A stretch of 64,000 bases of DNA from Nothophaeocryptopus gaeumannii. Taxonomy: Eukaryota; Ascomycota; Dothideomycetes; Mycosphaerellales; Mycosphaerellaceae. Of this stretch, positions 19,805-30,513 are shown one piece after another (position 1 is the stretch's first letter; each line of letters opens with the position of its first letter). The stretch lies in the NCBI GenBank assembly GCA_031771865.1, contig JASISA010000041.1, forward strand, positions 806,001-870,000, read 5' to 3'. The notes beneath the pieces were generated by a model. That model ran no database searches, was not told the origin of the DNA, and worked only from the letters and a program-made list of their open reading frames with translations. A program made the position numbers and the translations under genes.

Positions 19805-20676
19805 TCTTCGGTTCGTGCTCCGGACCTCACTAAACCAACCAGAGCCTTGACAGCCACGCGAAACGGCGCGTCCACTGTTCTCCATTGTACGCATAATTAA
19901 ATGTAGATTGCGTTGGAGGTGAGCTGGTGAGAGGCATATGTCAGGCCAGTACTACAGACCACAACGCTAGCAGGCGTCGCCATGACTTGCAGATATCAGG
20001 ACGCGAGTCGAGGGCGCGAACAACGCAGTACATCTCGACAGGTCAAGTGCAAGTGCAAGTAGCGTGATCTGATCCGATCCCATCCGATTCCATTCCATTG
20101 GGTTTAACGTGGCCAATTATGCAAGCCGCAGCCGTTTTCCCGCCAAGCTGCCAGAACATGACATGCTCCAAACCTCCTGGGGATAGCCTGACAGTGCTAA
20201 GTTAGTGCTACTAGAATAGACTCCACACTGTCCTTTTTGCGGTGATCGTCCACGACCGCGTCCGTTCTGCGTCTATTCCATCGCACACGAGTCGGCGGAG
20301 AAATTGCAGACAGCGACATTGCAAAAGAACGTTGGTCGAGCAGGACATTCGATTTTTGGAGTGGATACTGGGGGCTGCAGGTGTGCTGCCTGCGGTGCGG
20401 TGGATTGGACGAGAAGGCGGCAAGCGTACAGGCAGGCATCTGACAGCACGAGAACAATACCGGGAGGACATCTCGCTGTATCGGAGAAGATGTTTCACTA
20501 GCACCACAATCCCGCACATGTCATTCATCGACCGAGGACGTGCGGCGATAGCAGCGTGAAACCCTGTCGTTTCTCGATAAGGGAACCGCTGCATTGCGCA
20601 CCGCGGTGGAAAGGTGCATAGCCATACACCACCATCCCAGCTGAACGCACTGTATGCGTCCGTTACACCAAGCAGC

Positions 20677-23600
20677 ATGTTTAGCAGAGTCCGCGGTCAG
20701 CACAGACGCTCCGGCTCAAGCAACCCTCCAAATGCGACGCCCACCACCGCTCCTCCGAATACTTCGAGCCCTTCGAATACCGCCTCTATCGCGTCCAGCC
20801 CAGCGAGATATGACGCTCCTCTGGTCAGTCCCCTCCGGACGACTTTCGACTTCGAGCTGCCTCCCACGAGCCCTGGGAATGAGAACGCCTCCATCCCGCC
20901 GCCCTCACCCTTCTCCCCGCTTGGCGAGAGCATAGCCCGACCACAGACAAGCGATGGCCTGGGTGGGAGTCCCCGTGAAAGTCTGCGCAGCCCTGGCTTG
21001 TCGCCGCCAATGCTGCCTCCGATCCCTCAAATCGCAAGTAGGGAACACAGTATGAGAAGCCATAGCTCACATGAGGTGGGAGCAACTTGCCACCGCTGCG
21101 GAGGCTTCAAAGCAAGAGACGATACCGATAATCTTTCTACCACGAGCAAGAGGAGCCAGAGTGCTTTGCAAGCGCGATTGAGCTTCGAGCATCCCGTCAA
21201 CCTCATGCCTCTCTCTCGGCCAACCACACCCGCTGGGACAAAAGCTGCCCATGACTTGCCACGCCCCCAGACTGCCGGGGGCATACCAAGCAATCATGCC
21301 ACTCCCAAGATGGAAGCATCTCTATTCCCAGGCAGAGTGGACACACCGGTCATGCCCTCGACGCCAACGCTGCCGGCCATGAGCCGGCAGTTCATCGATA
21401 GTCGAGATAAGCCATACGGCCCGGCGCAGAGACCGATGCTCCAAGCAAACCGCAGCTCTCCGAATCTGTTACGACCGACCACTCCCATGTCGATTACCTC
21501 GCGAGGTCCTACGCCGATCAATAATTCTCGCATTAGTCCACAACCTAGCATGCAGAACCTCTCCCAACGAACGACGTACAGCGGCTCCACGGCAAGACCA
21601 AGCACGCAAGCTTCAAGCCATACTACTGCAGTCTCCTCAGGATCATCAGCAACTATTGGCACTCCATACCAGGCTACAGTGGACTCGTTTCCGCTGCCGC
21701 AGCATGTGGCGACAAGGCCTAAACATCCGGGTGCCTCTTCCACAGTCGGTGGCGTAAACGTGCCTACTCACCAAACATCTGGCCAAAGGCCGCTGACCAA
21801 GATAGAACCTAAGAAGAAAGGGCGGTTATTGAACCCGATGGCGTTGCTGGCACGACGACGAAGCTCTCAAGATCCCGGTCTTGTGGTCGAGGAGAGGGCG
21901 ACACGGCAAAGAGATGTACTAGCTGCTGGTGCAAAGCAGCCTCCACCGGACTTCGATCCTCGGATCAAGGGCAAAGTAGTCCACGACTTCAGCGCGCCGA
22001 GAGAAAAGCGCAACACATTTGATGAGACGGACATGCAAGCAGTGCGGCCGCTCATGCAGAGCTCTAACAGCGCTCCCTTCATGTCTCCGACAGGCTATCC
22101 ACCGCGAAATGCATCACTTGTCAACCGCGGGCCAGCGCCTGCCAATGAGAATAGACGGAGTCAACATACACCAGTCTTTCATGAGCATCTAGCCGAAACG
22201 CCTGAAGCCTGGAAGCGAATCAGTTCCATACAGGCTGAGAATCTGGAAAACAAGGACTTCCTGCAGCGAGCTTCGAAGCACTCGTCTGTGACCTCATTTT
22301 CGCAGGAAAGCGCGATACTTCCACCTTTTGCACGGCGGAGTCAGATGCTAGATCCGACGCAGGCAAGCTTCTTCCAGGACGATGCATCCCGACGTTCGAG
22401 CGATCCTCCGAGCGATCCATCGAGCGAAAAGGAACGAGACTCAACATTGAGCTCCATCAGCGAAGTGAGCCCCATCACTGCGAGGAATAGCGCTCTTCCT
22501 CCGGAGCACAGGAGAAGCAGCAGTCCAGTATCTCCCTCGACTCCTGGCAAGGAATCACGGCCCGCCTCGCTGAGCAAGGTCCTGTCGCAAGATTCGACGC
22601 GAAGCCCAATGTCGGATCTCAGCAAAAGCCCGTCCGAAGATGGTGGGAATAGAGCCAGTCACGCCACCAGCAGACCCTACTCTGTGGTGCTAGCACCTCC
22701 GCAGATCGATACCATTGCTGAAGGCTCGTCGGCCGACAGCTCACCCATCGATACGCGTCCATATCGCGCATCCACGCAACTACCGCAGGTCGTAGCCCGG
22801 GGCATGTCTATTCGCCAACTGTCAAATCCTAGTCCGATCCCAGAGTCACCTGGAGCAACCGAGCCTGAGTCTGCAGCCACTCGATCTCTCTTCGAAAGAA
22901 CAGCAAATATACCCACTCCAGAACAGACGCCGGAGCTGGCACAGGGGGAGGCTTTCAGGGCGCAGAGCACACCTGCGAAGCCTGTTGAGAAACGAAAGTC
23001 CGCAGTCGGTCATTCGAAGAGGAGCCCGGCTGGACCAAAGCACCATCCTAGCAATGCATCAAGATTCTCGTTTCAATTCGGTGAGAGCGCCGCACAAGAA
23101 CACGCGTTGGAGGAGAAACACCGTAAAATGACTTCTCGAGACCTCACTCAGTCTGTCGTGCGAGGCCCCAGCCCGAACGAGGATGATGACGACTTTTTCG
23201 ACGAAGACGCTATAGGCGACATGGATGAGCTGGAGATGCAGGCGTCAGAGGATGACCACATGCCAGTGGCGCTGAACTTGCAACCTCCGGCTGAGGCCCA
23301 GCTTCCATCTCAGCCCGGAGACGGGAGTCTCAACAATGCGGGTCTATCACAGAGCTCGCTGTACCTTCAGCAAGCTCGTGCAGCGTTGCAAGTTCATCCC
23401 GACAGTGACGACGGCTCAGTCTACGATGACGATATTCCAGAGATCACAGACGAGTGTGAAATTCCCTACGCAGACCATCCAGCTTTCCGAGCTCACTCTG
23501 CACTGGCCAACCACTCTCGCTCCAACTCAATGCTCCCAGATAGACCTGATGGCTATTGGAGGGACAGTACCATTGATCACTACATGCTCGACTCGTATTA

Positions 23601-26529
23601 CCAAGATTCGACCTCCAAAGCCAACGCTGATTCAGGGTCTCCAACTGACTACTTGAGCACGACAGACAACATCCCGAATCCGCGGACTCGGTCAAACTTT
23701 TACATGCAGAGTCAACCAAATCTTGATCAACTCAACGAATCCCCGCGGGAGGAGAAGCCATCTGTGCCTGCTCGTGATAGCGGCAATAGTGAACGCAATC
23801 GCAATGTGAGCGGGATGACATTTGGTGCTTACGGCTCCCAGGCTGCCACAAAGTCACCATTTGGCATGGAAAGCACGAATAATCCCAGGTCTGTGAGCGA
23901 CAAGGGCCCGTCCTCTTACTCTGACGGCGGGGATGGGTTTTACACTCAGGCACATGCTGCTCGATCCATGCCTCATGTAGCGTCAGAAGATGAGCGACCG
24001 CCATCACGTGCAGGCCCAATCAAACGAGCGAATGGCACAGGAACTACATCAATGGGGCTGGGACTCAACATGTTCACCGACTTCAACTTTGGCGAGTCCC
24101 TGGTCCCTGGCACTTTGACTTTTGATCCAAGCGATTCTGAAAGCGATGCGCGGTCACTATCAGGTGGAACGCACGCCGTTGCCACCCCTCCACCTTCTCA
24201 TGCGAAGGATAGTCCTCACACAAACGCTGCGGCATCGATGAGTGGTACGCCTGCTGGCGACTTCAATTTCAACGAGAGCCCAGGCCCTTTACCGTCACCC
24301 GCAGGCAAGGACAATTTTCGGAGTCCGAAAAGCTCTCAGTTGCCGTCAGACGCGAGCCACACCCGCTTCGCCAGCGTGCAACTGACGGCGAGCCCTTCCA
24401 CAGAGCATCAAAGATTTTTGAGTCTTGACAACGAGAGAAGTGATGAAAGCAATGTGCCCGCAGCGCCAGCGACGAGCCCCTTTAGCGGATTCGACTTCAA
24501 CGGCATGGGTGCTGGCCAAGATGGAACCCCCTTCAAGACTCGTGCACTGCAAAGGACTGATCCACCCGCGCTGGGACAGAATCGCCTGTCAAAAGCGGCA
24601 TCGCCGACTCAATCAACGAGCGCCAATCAGTCGAAACGCAACACCTCACATGCGCCAAAATTGAGCGATGGCAGCCAGAGCGCACAGCATGCTGGTGCCA
24701 TTGGCAACCACTTACCCCTGAGAACATCAATGAGCCCGGACACGCAGTCTGGACTCGGTGTCAAGACGCACAAAGACGTTGTTGACAGTGATGATATGTA
24801 CTTCGATGACGGCAACTTCGACGCCGACATCAATGGTTCCCAAGGCCCTACATTCGATGAGAGCATGCTTGATGACGACAACTTCTTGTATCGACCCAAC
24901 GCTGCCGTCAACGAACCTCGAGGCTATGGACATCGTCGCAATCAAAGCAGCGCTGCTTTGAGCGGTGGCCCGTACCCAGTCTTTGCGTTGCCCAACGCCG
25001 AGAAAGCGCGAGCAAGAGAGTCACAATTGATGCTCGAAGACCTACCGCTGCAGGTACCTGTCGATCCGAAGTACATACCACAACGTAACCCATCTGAAGA
25101 TGCCAAGCGTTTAGGTCTGAGTGGCAAAGCACCACCGGTCCCTGTATCTGAAGGCAATCCTGAAGCTTTTTCCCAGATGCAGGAAAATCTGCAGAAGTAT
25201 CACGCTGCATTAGCTGATGCCGCCAATAAAGCATTTGACACTGGACGCTTCCTGCGGCAGCCCAGTGTGTCGACTCACAGAAGTGCAAGCCACTCGTCCA
25301 AGGCAGACAATGATGCCAAGTCATTCTTGACTGTTGGCGATAACAGGAGTAGCTATGACGACAGGAGCGTGTACTCGCACGACGAGGACGGTGGTGAGAT
25401 TGCAATGCCAAGTGCAACTGGCAATGGAGCTCTGCAGCGCAGTGGCACCCAGCTCTCGCATCTCACAAATGGAACCACCTATAGTCCGGCCAAGATGAAC
25501 TTCGACTTTGGTTTCGATCAGTCTGCAATAGATTTTGACGACGAAGACGACGACCTCGTCGCTGCCGCGAATGCCGAAGCTCTCGCGAGCGATGATGAAG
25601 GCTTCTACGGCCAAGAGTTTCACTTCTACGGCAGGCCGCGCGCTAACTCAAACGACCTCGAAGCAGTTAATGGCGGCTTTTTTGGCGAGGACGGTGATGA
25701 TGGTCTGACGCGGAACAAAAGTCTGAAGGAGCCGAACCTGACTCCGATCACAGAGCGTTCAGAATTCAGCACACGTAATAGCTTCATTGGGGTACAACCA
25801 TGGGCTCCGCCAAGCGCTGGAGGTTACAGTGCACATTCGCCCGCTCTGGCACGTATGCCTATCACACCACTCATGGAAAAGTCAGACATCACATCGTTCG
25901 ACGATCTGCGCAGGCTACGGGCTCAGGCTTTTGGTGCGAATGGTAGCACGAAGAGTGGCAGTGGCAATAGCAACCGATCCAGCTCACAGTCATTGCAAAG
26001 CACGACACTCAGCCCAACCCTCGACACACAAGCCGGGGCTGTTGCAGGCGCTGCCGCTGCTGGACATGGCGGGTACTTCAGCTCGCCCATGCAGTTCGGA
26101 TACAGCAGTGGAAGTGCCGGCTCAAGCAGCCAATCGAACGCGCATCCCGCACCATGGCAAAACCACATGTACAACAGCCATCACCTACAAGACAGTCCAC
26201 CGCGCTCAGCGAGCTCGAGCAATGGCAATCCATTTTCGATGGACATTGATGCGACGCCTAAGAAACAGACCGTCAGCTCTCAAGCTTCCGAGCCGCCTAC
26301 GGCGAAAAAAGTTGGCCATGGATCGATGACTAGCCCGATGAGTCCTCATACCAACGGTGGCTTCGCGCATTCGAGAAAGGGCAGTGGTGCGGACTCGGTC
26401 ACGTATGTTCAAGAGCCGGATCCGCAGGGCAATGGGAAGCCCAGATGGGTGCTTGAAAGGAGGAGGACGAGTGAGCAAGGGCAGTTAGAGCTGGTGGGGA
26501 GGGAGCTCGTACAGGGAGGATGGATATAA
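20677..26529 (+). CDS. 1950-residue disordered Ser/Pro-rich protein, function unknown
   Basis: A single open frame starting at ATG 20677 (MFSRVRGQHRRSGSS); the 21 codons upstream are open but begin with GTG, not ATG. Nearly the whole chain is Ser/Pro/Thr/Asn-rich and predicted disordered by composition. Features: a lone CHRCGG (C-x2-C) near residue 140, a basic patch KKKGRLLNPMALLARRRSS near 375, acidic clusters (EDDDDFFDEDAIGDMDELE; DFDDEDDDLVAAANAEALA), and a C-terminal tail of hydrophobic and charged residues (VTYVQEPDP, PRWVLERRRTSEQGQLELV, GRELVQGGWI) that looks conserved. Short aromatic-acidic motifs (DFNFGES, DFNFNES, FDFNGM, NFDFGFD) recur in the middle and C-terminal parts. Many SP/TP sites suggest phosphoregulation. 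I do not recognise an orthologue with known function; a cortical or signalling scaffold is possible but unproven. Confidence 0.82.
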   Translation: MFSRVRGQHRRSGSSNPPNATPTTAPPNTSSPSNTASIASSPARYDAPLVSPLRTTFDFELPPTSPGNENASIPPPSPFSPLGESIARPQTSDGLGGSPRESLRSPGLSPPMLPPIPQIASREHSMRSHSSHEVGATCHRCGGFKARDDTDNLSTTSKRSQSALQARLSFEHPVNLMPLSRPTTPAGTKAAHDLPRPQTAGGIPSNHATPKMEASLFPGRVDTPVMPSTPTLPAMSRQFIDSRDKPYGPAQRPMLQANRSSPNLLRPTTPMSITSRGPTPINNSRISPQPSMQNLSQRTTYSGSTARPSTQASSHTTAVSSGSSATIGTPYQATVDSFPLPQHVATRPKHPGASSTVGGVNVPTHQTSGQRPLTKIEPKKKGRLLNPMALLARRRSSQDPGLVVEERATRQRDVLAAGAKQPPPDFDPRIKGKVVHDFSAPREKRNTFDETDMQAVRPLMQSSNSAPFMSPTGYPPRNASLVNRGPAPANENRRSQHTPVFHEHLAETPEAWKRISSIQAENLENKDFLQRASKHSSVTSFSQESAILPPFARRSQMLDPTQASFFQDDASRRSSDPPSDPSSEKERDSTLSSISEVSPITARNSALPPEHRRSSSPVSPSTPGKESRPASLSKVLSQDSTRSPMSDLSKSPSEDGGNRASHATSRPYSVVLAPPQIDTIAEGSSADSSPIDTRPYRASTQLPQVVARGMSIRQLSNPSPIPESPGATEPESAATRSLFERTANIPTPEQTPELAQGEAFRAQSTPAKPVEKRKSAVGHSKRSPAGPKHHPSNASRFSFQFGESAAQEHALEEKHRKMTSRDLTQSVVRGPSPNEDDDDFFDEDAIGDMDELEMQASEDDHMPVALNLQPPAEAQLPSQPGDGSLNNAGLSQSSLYLQQARAALQVHPDSDDGSVYDDDIPEITDECEIPYADHPAFRAHSALANHSRSNSMLPDRPDGYWRDSTIDHYMLDSYYQDSTSKANADSGSPTDYLSTTDNIPNPRTRSNFYMQSQPNLDQLNESPREEKPSVPARDSGNSERNRNVSGMTFGAYGSQAATKSPFGMESTNNPRSVSDKGPSSYSDGGDGFYTQAHAARSMPHVASEDERPPSRAGPIKRANGTGTTSMGLGLNMFTDFNFGESLVPGTLTFDPSDSESDARSLSGGTHAVATPPPSHAKDSPHTNAAASMSGTPAGDFNFNESPGPLPSPAGKDNFRSPKSSQLPSDASHTRFASVQLTASPSTEHQRFLSLDNERSDESNVPAAPATSPFSGFDFNGMGAGQDGTPFKTRALQRTDPPALGQNRLSKAASPTQSTSANQSKRNTSHAPKLSDGSQSAQHAGAIGNHLPLRTSMSPDTQSGLGVKTHKDVVDSDDMYFDDGNFDADINGSQGPTFDESMLDDDNFLYRPNAAVNEPRGYGHRRNQSSAALSGGPYPVFALPNAEKARARESQLMLEDLPLQVPVDPKYIPQRNPSEDAKRLGLSGKAPPVPVSEGNPEAFSQMQENLQKYHAALADAANKAFDTGRFLRQPSVSTHRSASHSSKADNDAKSFLTVGDNRSSYDDRSVYSHDEDGGEIAMPSATGNGALQRSGTQLSHLTNGTTYSPAKMNFDFGFDQSAIDFDDEDDDLVAAANAEALASDDEGFYGQEFHFYGRPRANSNDLEAVNGGFFGEDGDDGLTRNKSLKEPNLTPITERSEFSTRNSFIGVQPWAPPSAGGYSAHSPALARMPITPLMEKSDITSFDDLRRLRAQAFGANGSTKSGSGNSNRSSSQSLQSTTLSPTLDTQAGAVAGAAAAGHGGYFSSPMQFGYSSGSAGSSSQSNAHPAPWQNHMYNSHHLQDSPPRSASSSNGNPFSMDIDATPKKQTVSSQASEPPTAKKVGHGSMTSPMSPHTNGGFAHSRKGSGADSVTYVQEPDPQGNGKPRWVLERRRTSEQGQLELVGRELVQGGWI

Positions 26530-27544
26530 TCTCAATTTCTTTGAACAAGGCGTTTTGGAAAAATTTATACTGGGAAAAGACGGAGCAATACAGGACGGGA
26601 GAAGTAAGTTGGCGAACCGTGGACAGATACCACTTACGTCGTCGATTCGAGCGAGGAGTTCTTGACCTTTGGGAGGATGGGTTCGAATGGAATACTATCT
26701 TGGAATATACCACAGCGACGACGAGTCGACGACTTCGCTCTCGGAACGAACTCTGGAATGAAGCAAGAAGAGCGATCTGTGTGCGAACATGATGTTAATA
26801 TTTAGTGTTTATACTCGTGGCCAATGGGCGACACGACTTGGCTCCATTCCTGTACAATCTTGCTTGAGAGATGGCTGTTAATATATAGTAGTGTGCATAC
26901 GCACGACTAATGTCGAGTCTTGCGATTGGGGATTTGCGTTCTCGCCTTTTGAATCCCCACAGGTGCCTCTGTCAGTGTGCCTCTGACACTGCAGTACTGG
27001 GTCTGGTCCTCTAAGGGTTAAGCCTTCTGCTTGCTTCATGTGGGCTTGTATCTCTGCTCTGAACGTCTCCTTGCCCTACGAACGGGATGAGGAAAGAGCA
27101 GCATCTGCTCATTAGGTCACTTGGAGGGTTAAGTGCGCTTAGGTCGCCGGGCACACACATGTACATATACGCAGTACAGCGCGTGATGAGTACGGTCAGG
27201 CTCGCTATGTTGACCGCAAAGGGGCCGTACACCAACTTGGCACGGTCCAGCCCCCGCGTTGACTGGATATCTCGTCACCACCTGATATCAACACGAGTCC
27301 CGCCTCTCAGCTGTCCGTAATCTCAGGCATGACGTGCTATGCGATGTTTGGTGAAGACGCGTCAAGTTGAACATATGCCACTCATCCGTTCGTGGCGTCG
27401 TTGAGGTGCTCCAGGGGGGCGTAGCAACTAGATGAACGCCAGCACATCAATCCGGGTCCTTGGGTAACGGTAGCTGAACGGTGCCGACCAAGACCGACGT
27501 GCGTCGAGGTTTCGAGAGAGCACGATGCGGGTCTGCGTCAATCA
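26530..27544. other. Intergenic, no supported gene
   Basis: Downstream of the 1950-residue gene. Only short frames without domain signal on either strand. It lies next to a decayed gene, and I see no transposon terminal repeats. Confidence 0.5.
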
Positions 27545-28106
27545 TCAAGGCTGCTTGCGAGGCTGGATTTCATCAGAAGGCATCGCCGCTTCAAAGGGTA
27601 GGGCCAGCGGTCCGACTCCCCGAAAGCCATCGTGGTAGTATCCTCTCCAATGACCAGTCTCATCTCGTCGCCAATGGCAGATGTTGAGAACCCTCACGGA
27701 CCACTCCAGGAGGGCTGCCGTGGTGTATCATTGTCATCCAGATCTTGGCCCGACCCAGTCTTTCTTGCACTTCGATGTCAACATCCTTGATGACCACACG
27801 CCATAGTGGATCGGCTTCTTTGAGAAATTTGATGTAGGCGACATAGTCTGCACTGTTGCCGTTGACGTAGTGATTGAGAGTGTTGAACTTGAACGATGGA
27901 TCCAAACACTCGGTCTATACTGGATTCTCGCAACTTTCTCTAAGCATCTTCTCGGTTGCCAGGCGTTGCTTCTTGGTTACCCTTGGTTGCGGGTGGAGTT
28001 CCACAGTCTTTGAGAACGATTCTCCACCCTCTGCGGGGTCGTCTTCAAGTTCTTCTTCAATCTCCTAAACTGGATCTTCTATTGGATCTTCTGACGGAGT
28101 TGCCAT
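27545..28106 (-). pseudogene. Decayed NTF2/SnoaL-like small protein gene
   Basis: From an ATG at 28106 one frame encodes a plausible protein for about 146 codons except for two TAG codons, at 28067-28065 and 27917-27915, each where CAG (Gln) would fit. The frame carries HYVNGNSADYVAYIKFLKEA, then DPLWRVVIKDVDIEVQERLG and IWMTMIHHGSPPGVVRE. Near 27690 it slips one base, and the alternative frame continues as HWRRDETGHWRGYYHDGFRG, then VGPLALPF, ending at a TGA at 27547-27545. The (W/Y)-rich strand pattern and the overall length of about 185 residues suggest an NTF2/SnoaL-like fold of the kind found in small fungal proteins; that family call is tentative. Two nonsense changes plus a frameshift in an otherwise protein-like stretch make a pseudogene the simplest reading. 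Confidence 0.72.
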
Positions 28107-28850
28107 GTCGCTCGGCGAGGAGTATTGAAGAAGTCAGCAGATGATAGGCTTTACTAGAAGCACGGCTAAGGGGTACGTTGTCGGATCATCGGACGTTGCC
28201 AGACCTTGCGGGATCTCGGATGGAGTGGACTTGGAGTCGTCTCCACTGCGAAGCGTCACCCGATCTCAATCTCTCTCCTGCACGACTATGCACCCGCTAT
28301 GCTTCGATAGTCCTATGCACCTCGCCACGAGTGTCAACGAGAATAGCTTTGAGTAGCCTGTCACACATTGAGGCACCTCAAACACGCTAGAATAACGAGC
28401 ACGCAGCAATGCAAGTCATTCGTCGTGTAGAATACTGTAGCGGAGCAGCGTGGCACTCTGCTTCGTTTCCATCTCGACGCTGCATTCTCCGCCCGTCTGG
28501 CACGCGCTTTCTTCGCAGGTGCTCCCGGAGACGACCGCCGCAGACGACTCACGTAACGTTAGCTCACGTAGGACAGCACGACAGGGTGTTCGTGTTTCTA
28601 GGCCGTTGGCAGGGTGTTGGGTGCCGCATGGACAACGAAGAGAGCATCAGTGCACTCAGTAGTAGTGGTGCATGCAGCTACAGAATGGCATTATTATTGG
28701 CAGACGATTCACCATCATCGTCTAATACGACCCTCCTCGCTCCTTCTTCAAACCTCGCTGAGCCCCTCGCATTGCTGACCTCACCTTGCCTGGAAAACTT
28801 TCAGAATCTGTCTCTGACCTACATCCTTCAGTTGGAGCATCCAGTCCAAC
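28107..28850. other. Intergenic/promoter of secreted protein gene
   Basis: Divergent upstream regions of the pseudogene and the secreted protein gene. Small frames on + (28409-28936) run into the next gene in the wrong frame and have no domain. Nothing else seen. Confidence 0.45.
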
Positions 28851-29986
28851 ATGATCGCGAAGCCTCTGTTAGCAGCCGCTCTCGCTGCTGTCGCTGCTGC
28901 GGCACCAGAAGGCCCGCGATGGCAGACGTCCGTTGAGAGTACTCACACCGATATCACCAAGTACAAGCCCGCCTTTCTGCAACCCACCTCCATCTCCACC
29001 AAGACCCGGACCTTGTCGAGAACGATCAGCTCTACCGTCACGACCTGTGCCGATGCTTCGACAGTGACGACCACCATTACCCCAGATGCCGTCACTCTCA
29101 CAACCTATGGCAACTCCTCCAGTCCTTCGTTGAACAAGAAGCTGGTCACTGCCGGCCAAGCAGCCGCGTGCACAGCCACTACGACAATGTGCGTACTTAT
29201 ACCTCAACCGCTTTCTCCACCTCGAAATGCTAACATCAGGTCAGCTCCGCCATTGTCGCAACAGCCTATACCGGCTCATACAACAGGACCGTGGCCAAGC
29301 GTACAGCTAGCCCTCTCGGCGACAGAGATTTGACCCAGCAAGTGAATCCTGGCATGCTTGGGCGAGTCTTCCATCGCTTGGGCCAGAATGCTCTGACCGA
29401 TCAGAAGCCATTCGAGGTCGACTGCTTTCAGAAGATCACGACATACGTGATCACCACGACAACCCTCAAGGGCGACTCGCCAGCCACAGAGACGGTAACG
29501 GCTGAGACACCGACCGTCTACGTTACGCAGCAGGCCGATAAAGCATTGTTAGCTACCAACCCTGTTTCCATCACGACGACCCTCACAGCCATTCCCAACA
29601 GCGCCAACACCACCGGTGGCGGCCTCTGCACTGTCACAGCGAGCGCATCGGCTACCACGACTCAACACCTGAAGTGCGCACCCACCAACTTGGTCTCTGA
29701 AGTTGATGGCTATGGCGTTGGCCAAGTCCAGAATGGCGCCAACACCACGAGAGGTCTGACAGCCGGAACAGATCCGAGCGCGTGTTGCCAAACTTGTGTC
29801 GATACGGAGAATTGTGCAGCAAGCGAGGATGATCCGGATGCCGGCAACTGCTTCCTGTGGTACACGAGCAATCCCACCTGCGGGATGGGTTTCCAGTACT
29901 CCACAGGCACGACAAAAGTCAAGCCTGGAAATGGCTTCCTCGTCCAGACTGGCTGTGGAACGATTGAAGCGACCGACTCCGAGTAG
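28851..29986 (+). CDS. Secreted Thr-rich protein with C-terminal Cys-rich (apple/PAN-like) module
   Basis: Two exons: 28851-29188 and 29245-29986, around a 56-nt intron (GTGCGT...TGCTAACATCAGGTCAG); 359 residues. Residues 1-18 (MIAKPLLAAALAAVAAAA) are a clear signal peptide. The middle is Thr/Ser/Val-rich with repeated TTT and VTT runs, typical of O-glycosylated wall or secreted proteins. A dibasic VAKRTASP site about residue 130 could be cut by a Kex2-type protease. The C-terminal about 90 residues contain eight Cys in the pattern C-APTN ... CCQTC-VDTENC-AAS ... C-FLWYTSNPTC-GMG ... TGC, reminiscent of PAN/apple-type modules. No GPI signal is seen. Similar architectures are common in Dothideomycete secretomes. 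An effector role is possible but not shown. Confidence 0.78.
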
Positions 29987-30513
29987 AACATCGACAGACA
30001 TCAAAAAGCATTCGAGATTGGAGATTCTGTACAGCATCAGATAGACATGGCAGATTGGTCGTGATTGACGACTACGAAGAGAAGAATGGCAGGGTAATGA
30101 TGTCCAATGGACGGAAGAGGAGCATGCCAAGCTCTGAAACGCGTGGCTGTTGATCTTCCAATGCCTGAAAGCTCCAGCCACACAAACAGGGTAGCTGGTG
30201 CCACTCATGCAGAGTGATATAATATGGAACTTACTTCGCAACACCCTTGACCAACATGTTTCTTGGCCAACTTCAACTGCCTTGCTTGCAGTGACGCGAG
30301 AGACGGTAGGTATCCCTGGCAGCGCGTATCCACTTATCTCTTGCGGGCCTCCCTGTAGTACTGTGCTGTGCATTGTAATATCGACATCTGCTTCCTATTA
30401 CATCGCGCAACTGATATCAGAGCACCTTGGTGAACATTCACGACTTCCTCTTTCGGCGATATATCATCAACATAACGACCGATTTTACACCCGGCCGGCT
30501 AGCGTGAAGCCAG
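29987..30513. other. Intergenic, no supported gene
   Basis: 3' region of the secreted protein gene and promoter of the DUF1989 gene. The long minus-strand frame over 29549-30373 is mostly antisense to the secreted protein gene. Confidence 0.45.

Larger units (their letters stand above)
19276..20676. other. 1.4-kb divergent promoter region
   Basis: Separates the divergent siderophore acyltransferase and 1950-residue protein genes. It contains a CT-rich tract (19421-19450), three CTCTG pentamers (19491-19505), a G-run cluster (19780-19804), and near 20044-20060 a short AAGTGC repeat followed by ATCTGATCC. The last is a near match, not a true match, to the ATCWGATAA type of GATA site used in iron regulation. 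No gene is supported. Confidence 0.5.

Noticed and set aside
20067..20075. GATA-type iron-regulatory site (ATCWGATAA) upstream of the siderophore gene
   Set aside because: ATCTGATCC lacks the final TAA, so it is not a match.
20614..20676. Longer N terminus for the 1950-residue protein
   Set aside because: The frame is open, but the first codon is GTG; the first ATG is at 20677.
29549..30373. 274-codon minus-strand frame
   Set aside because: Largely antisense to the well-supported secreted protein gene and without domain features.
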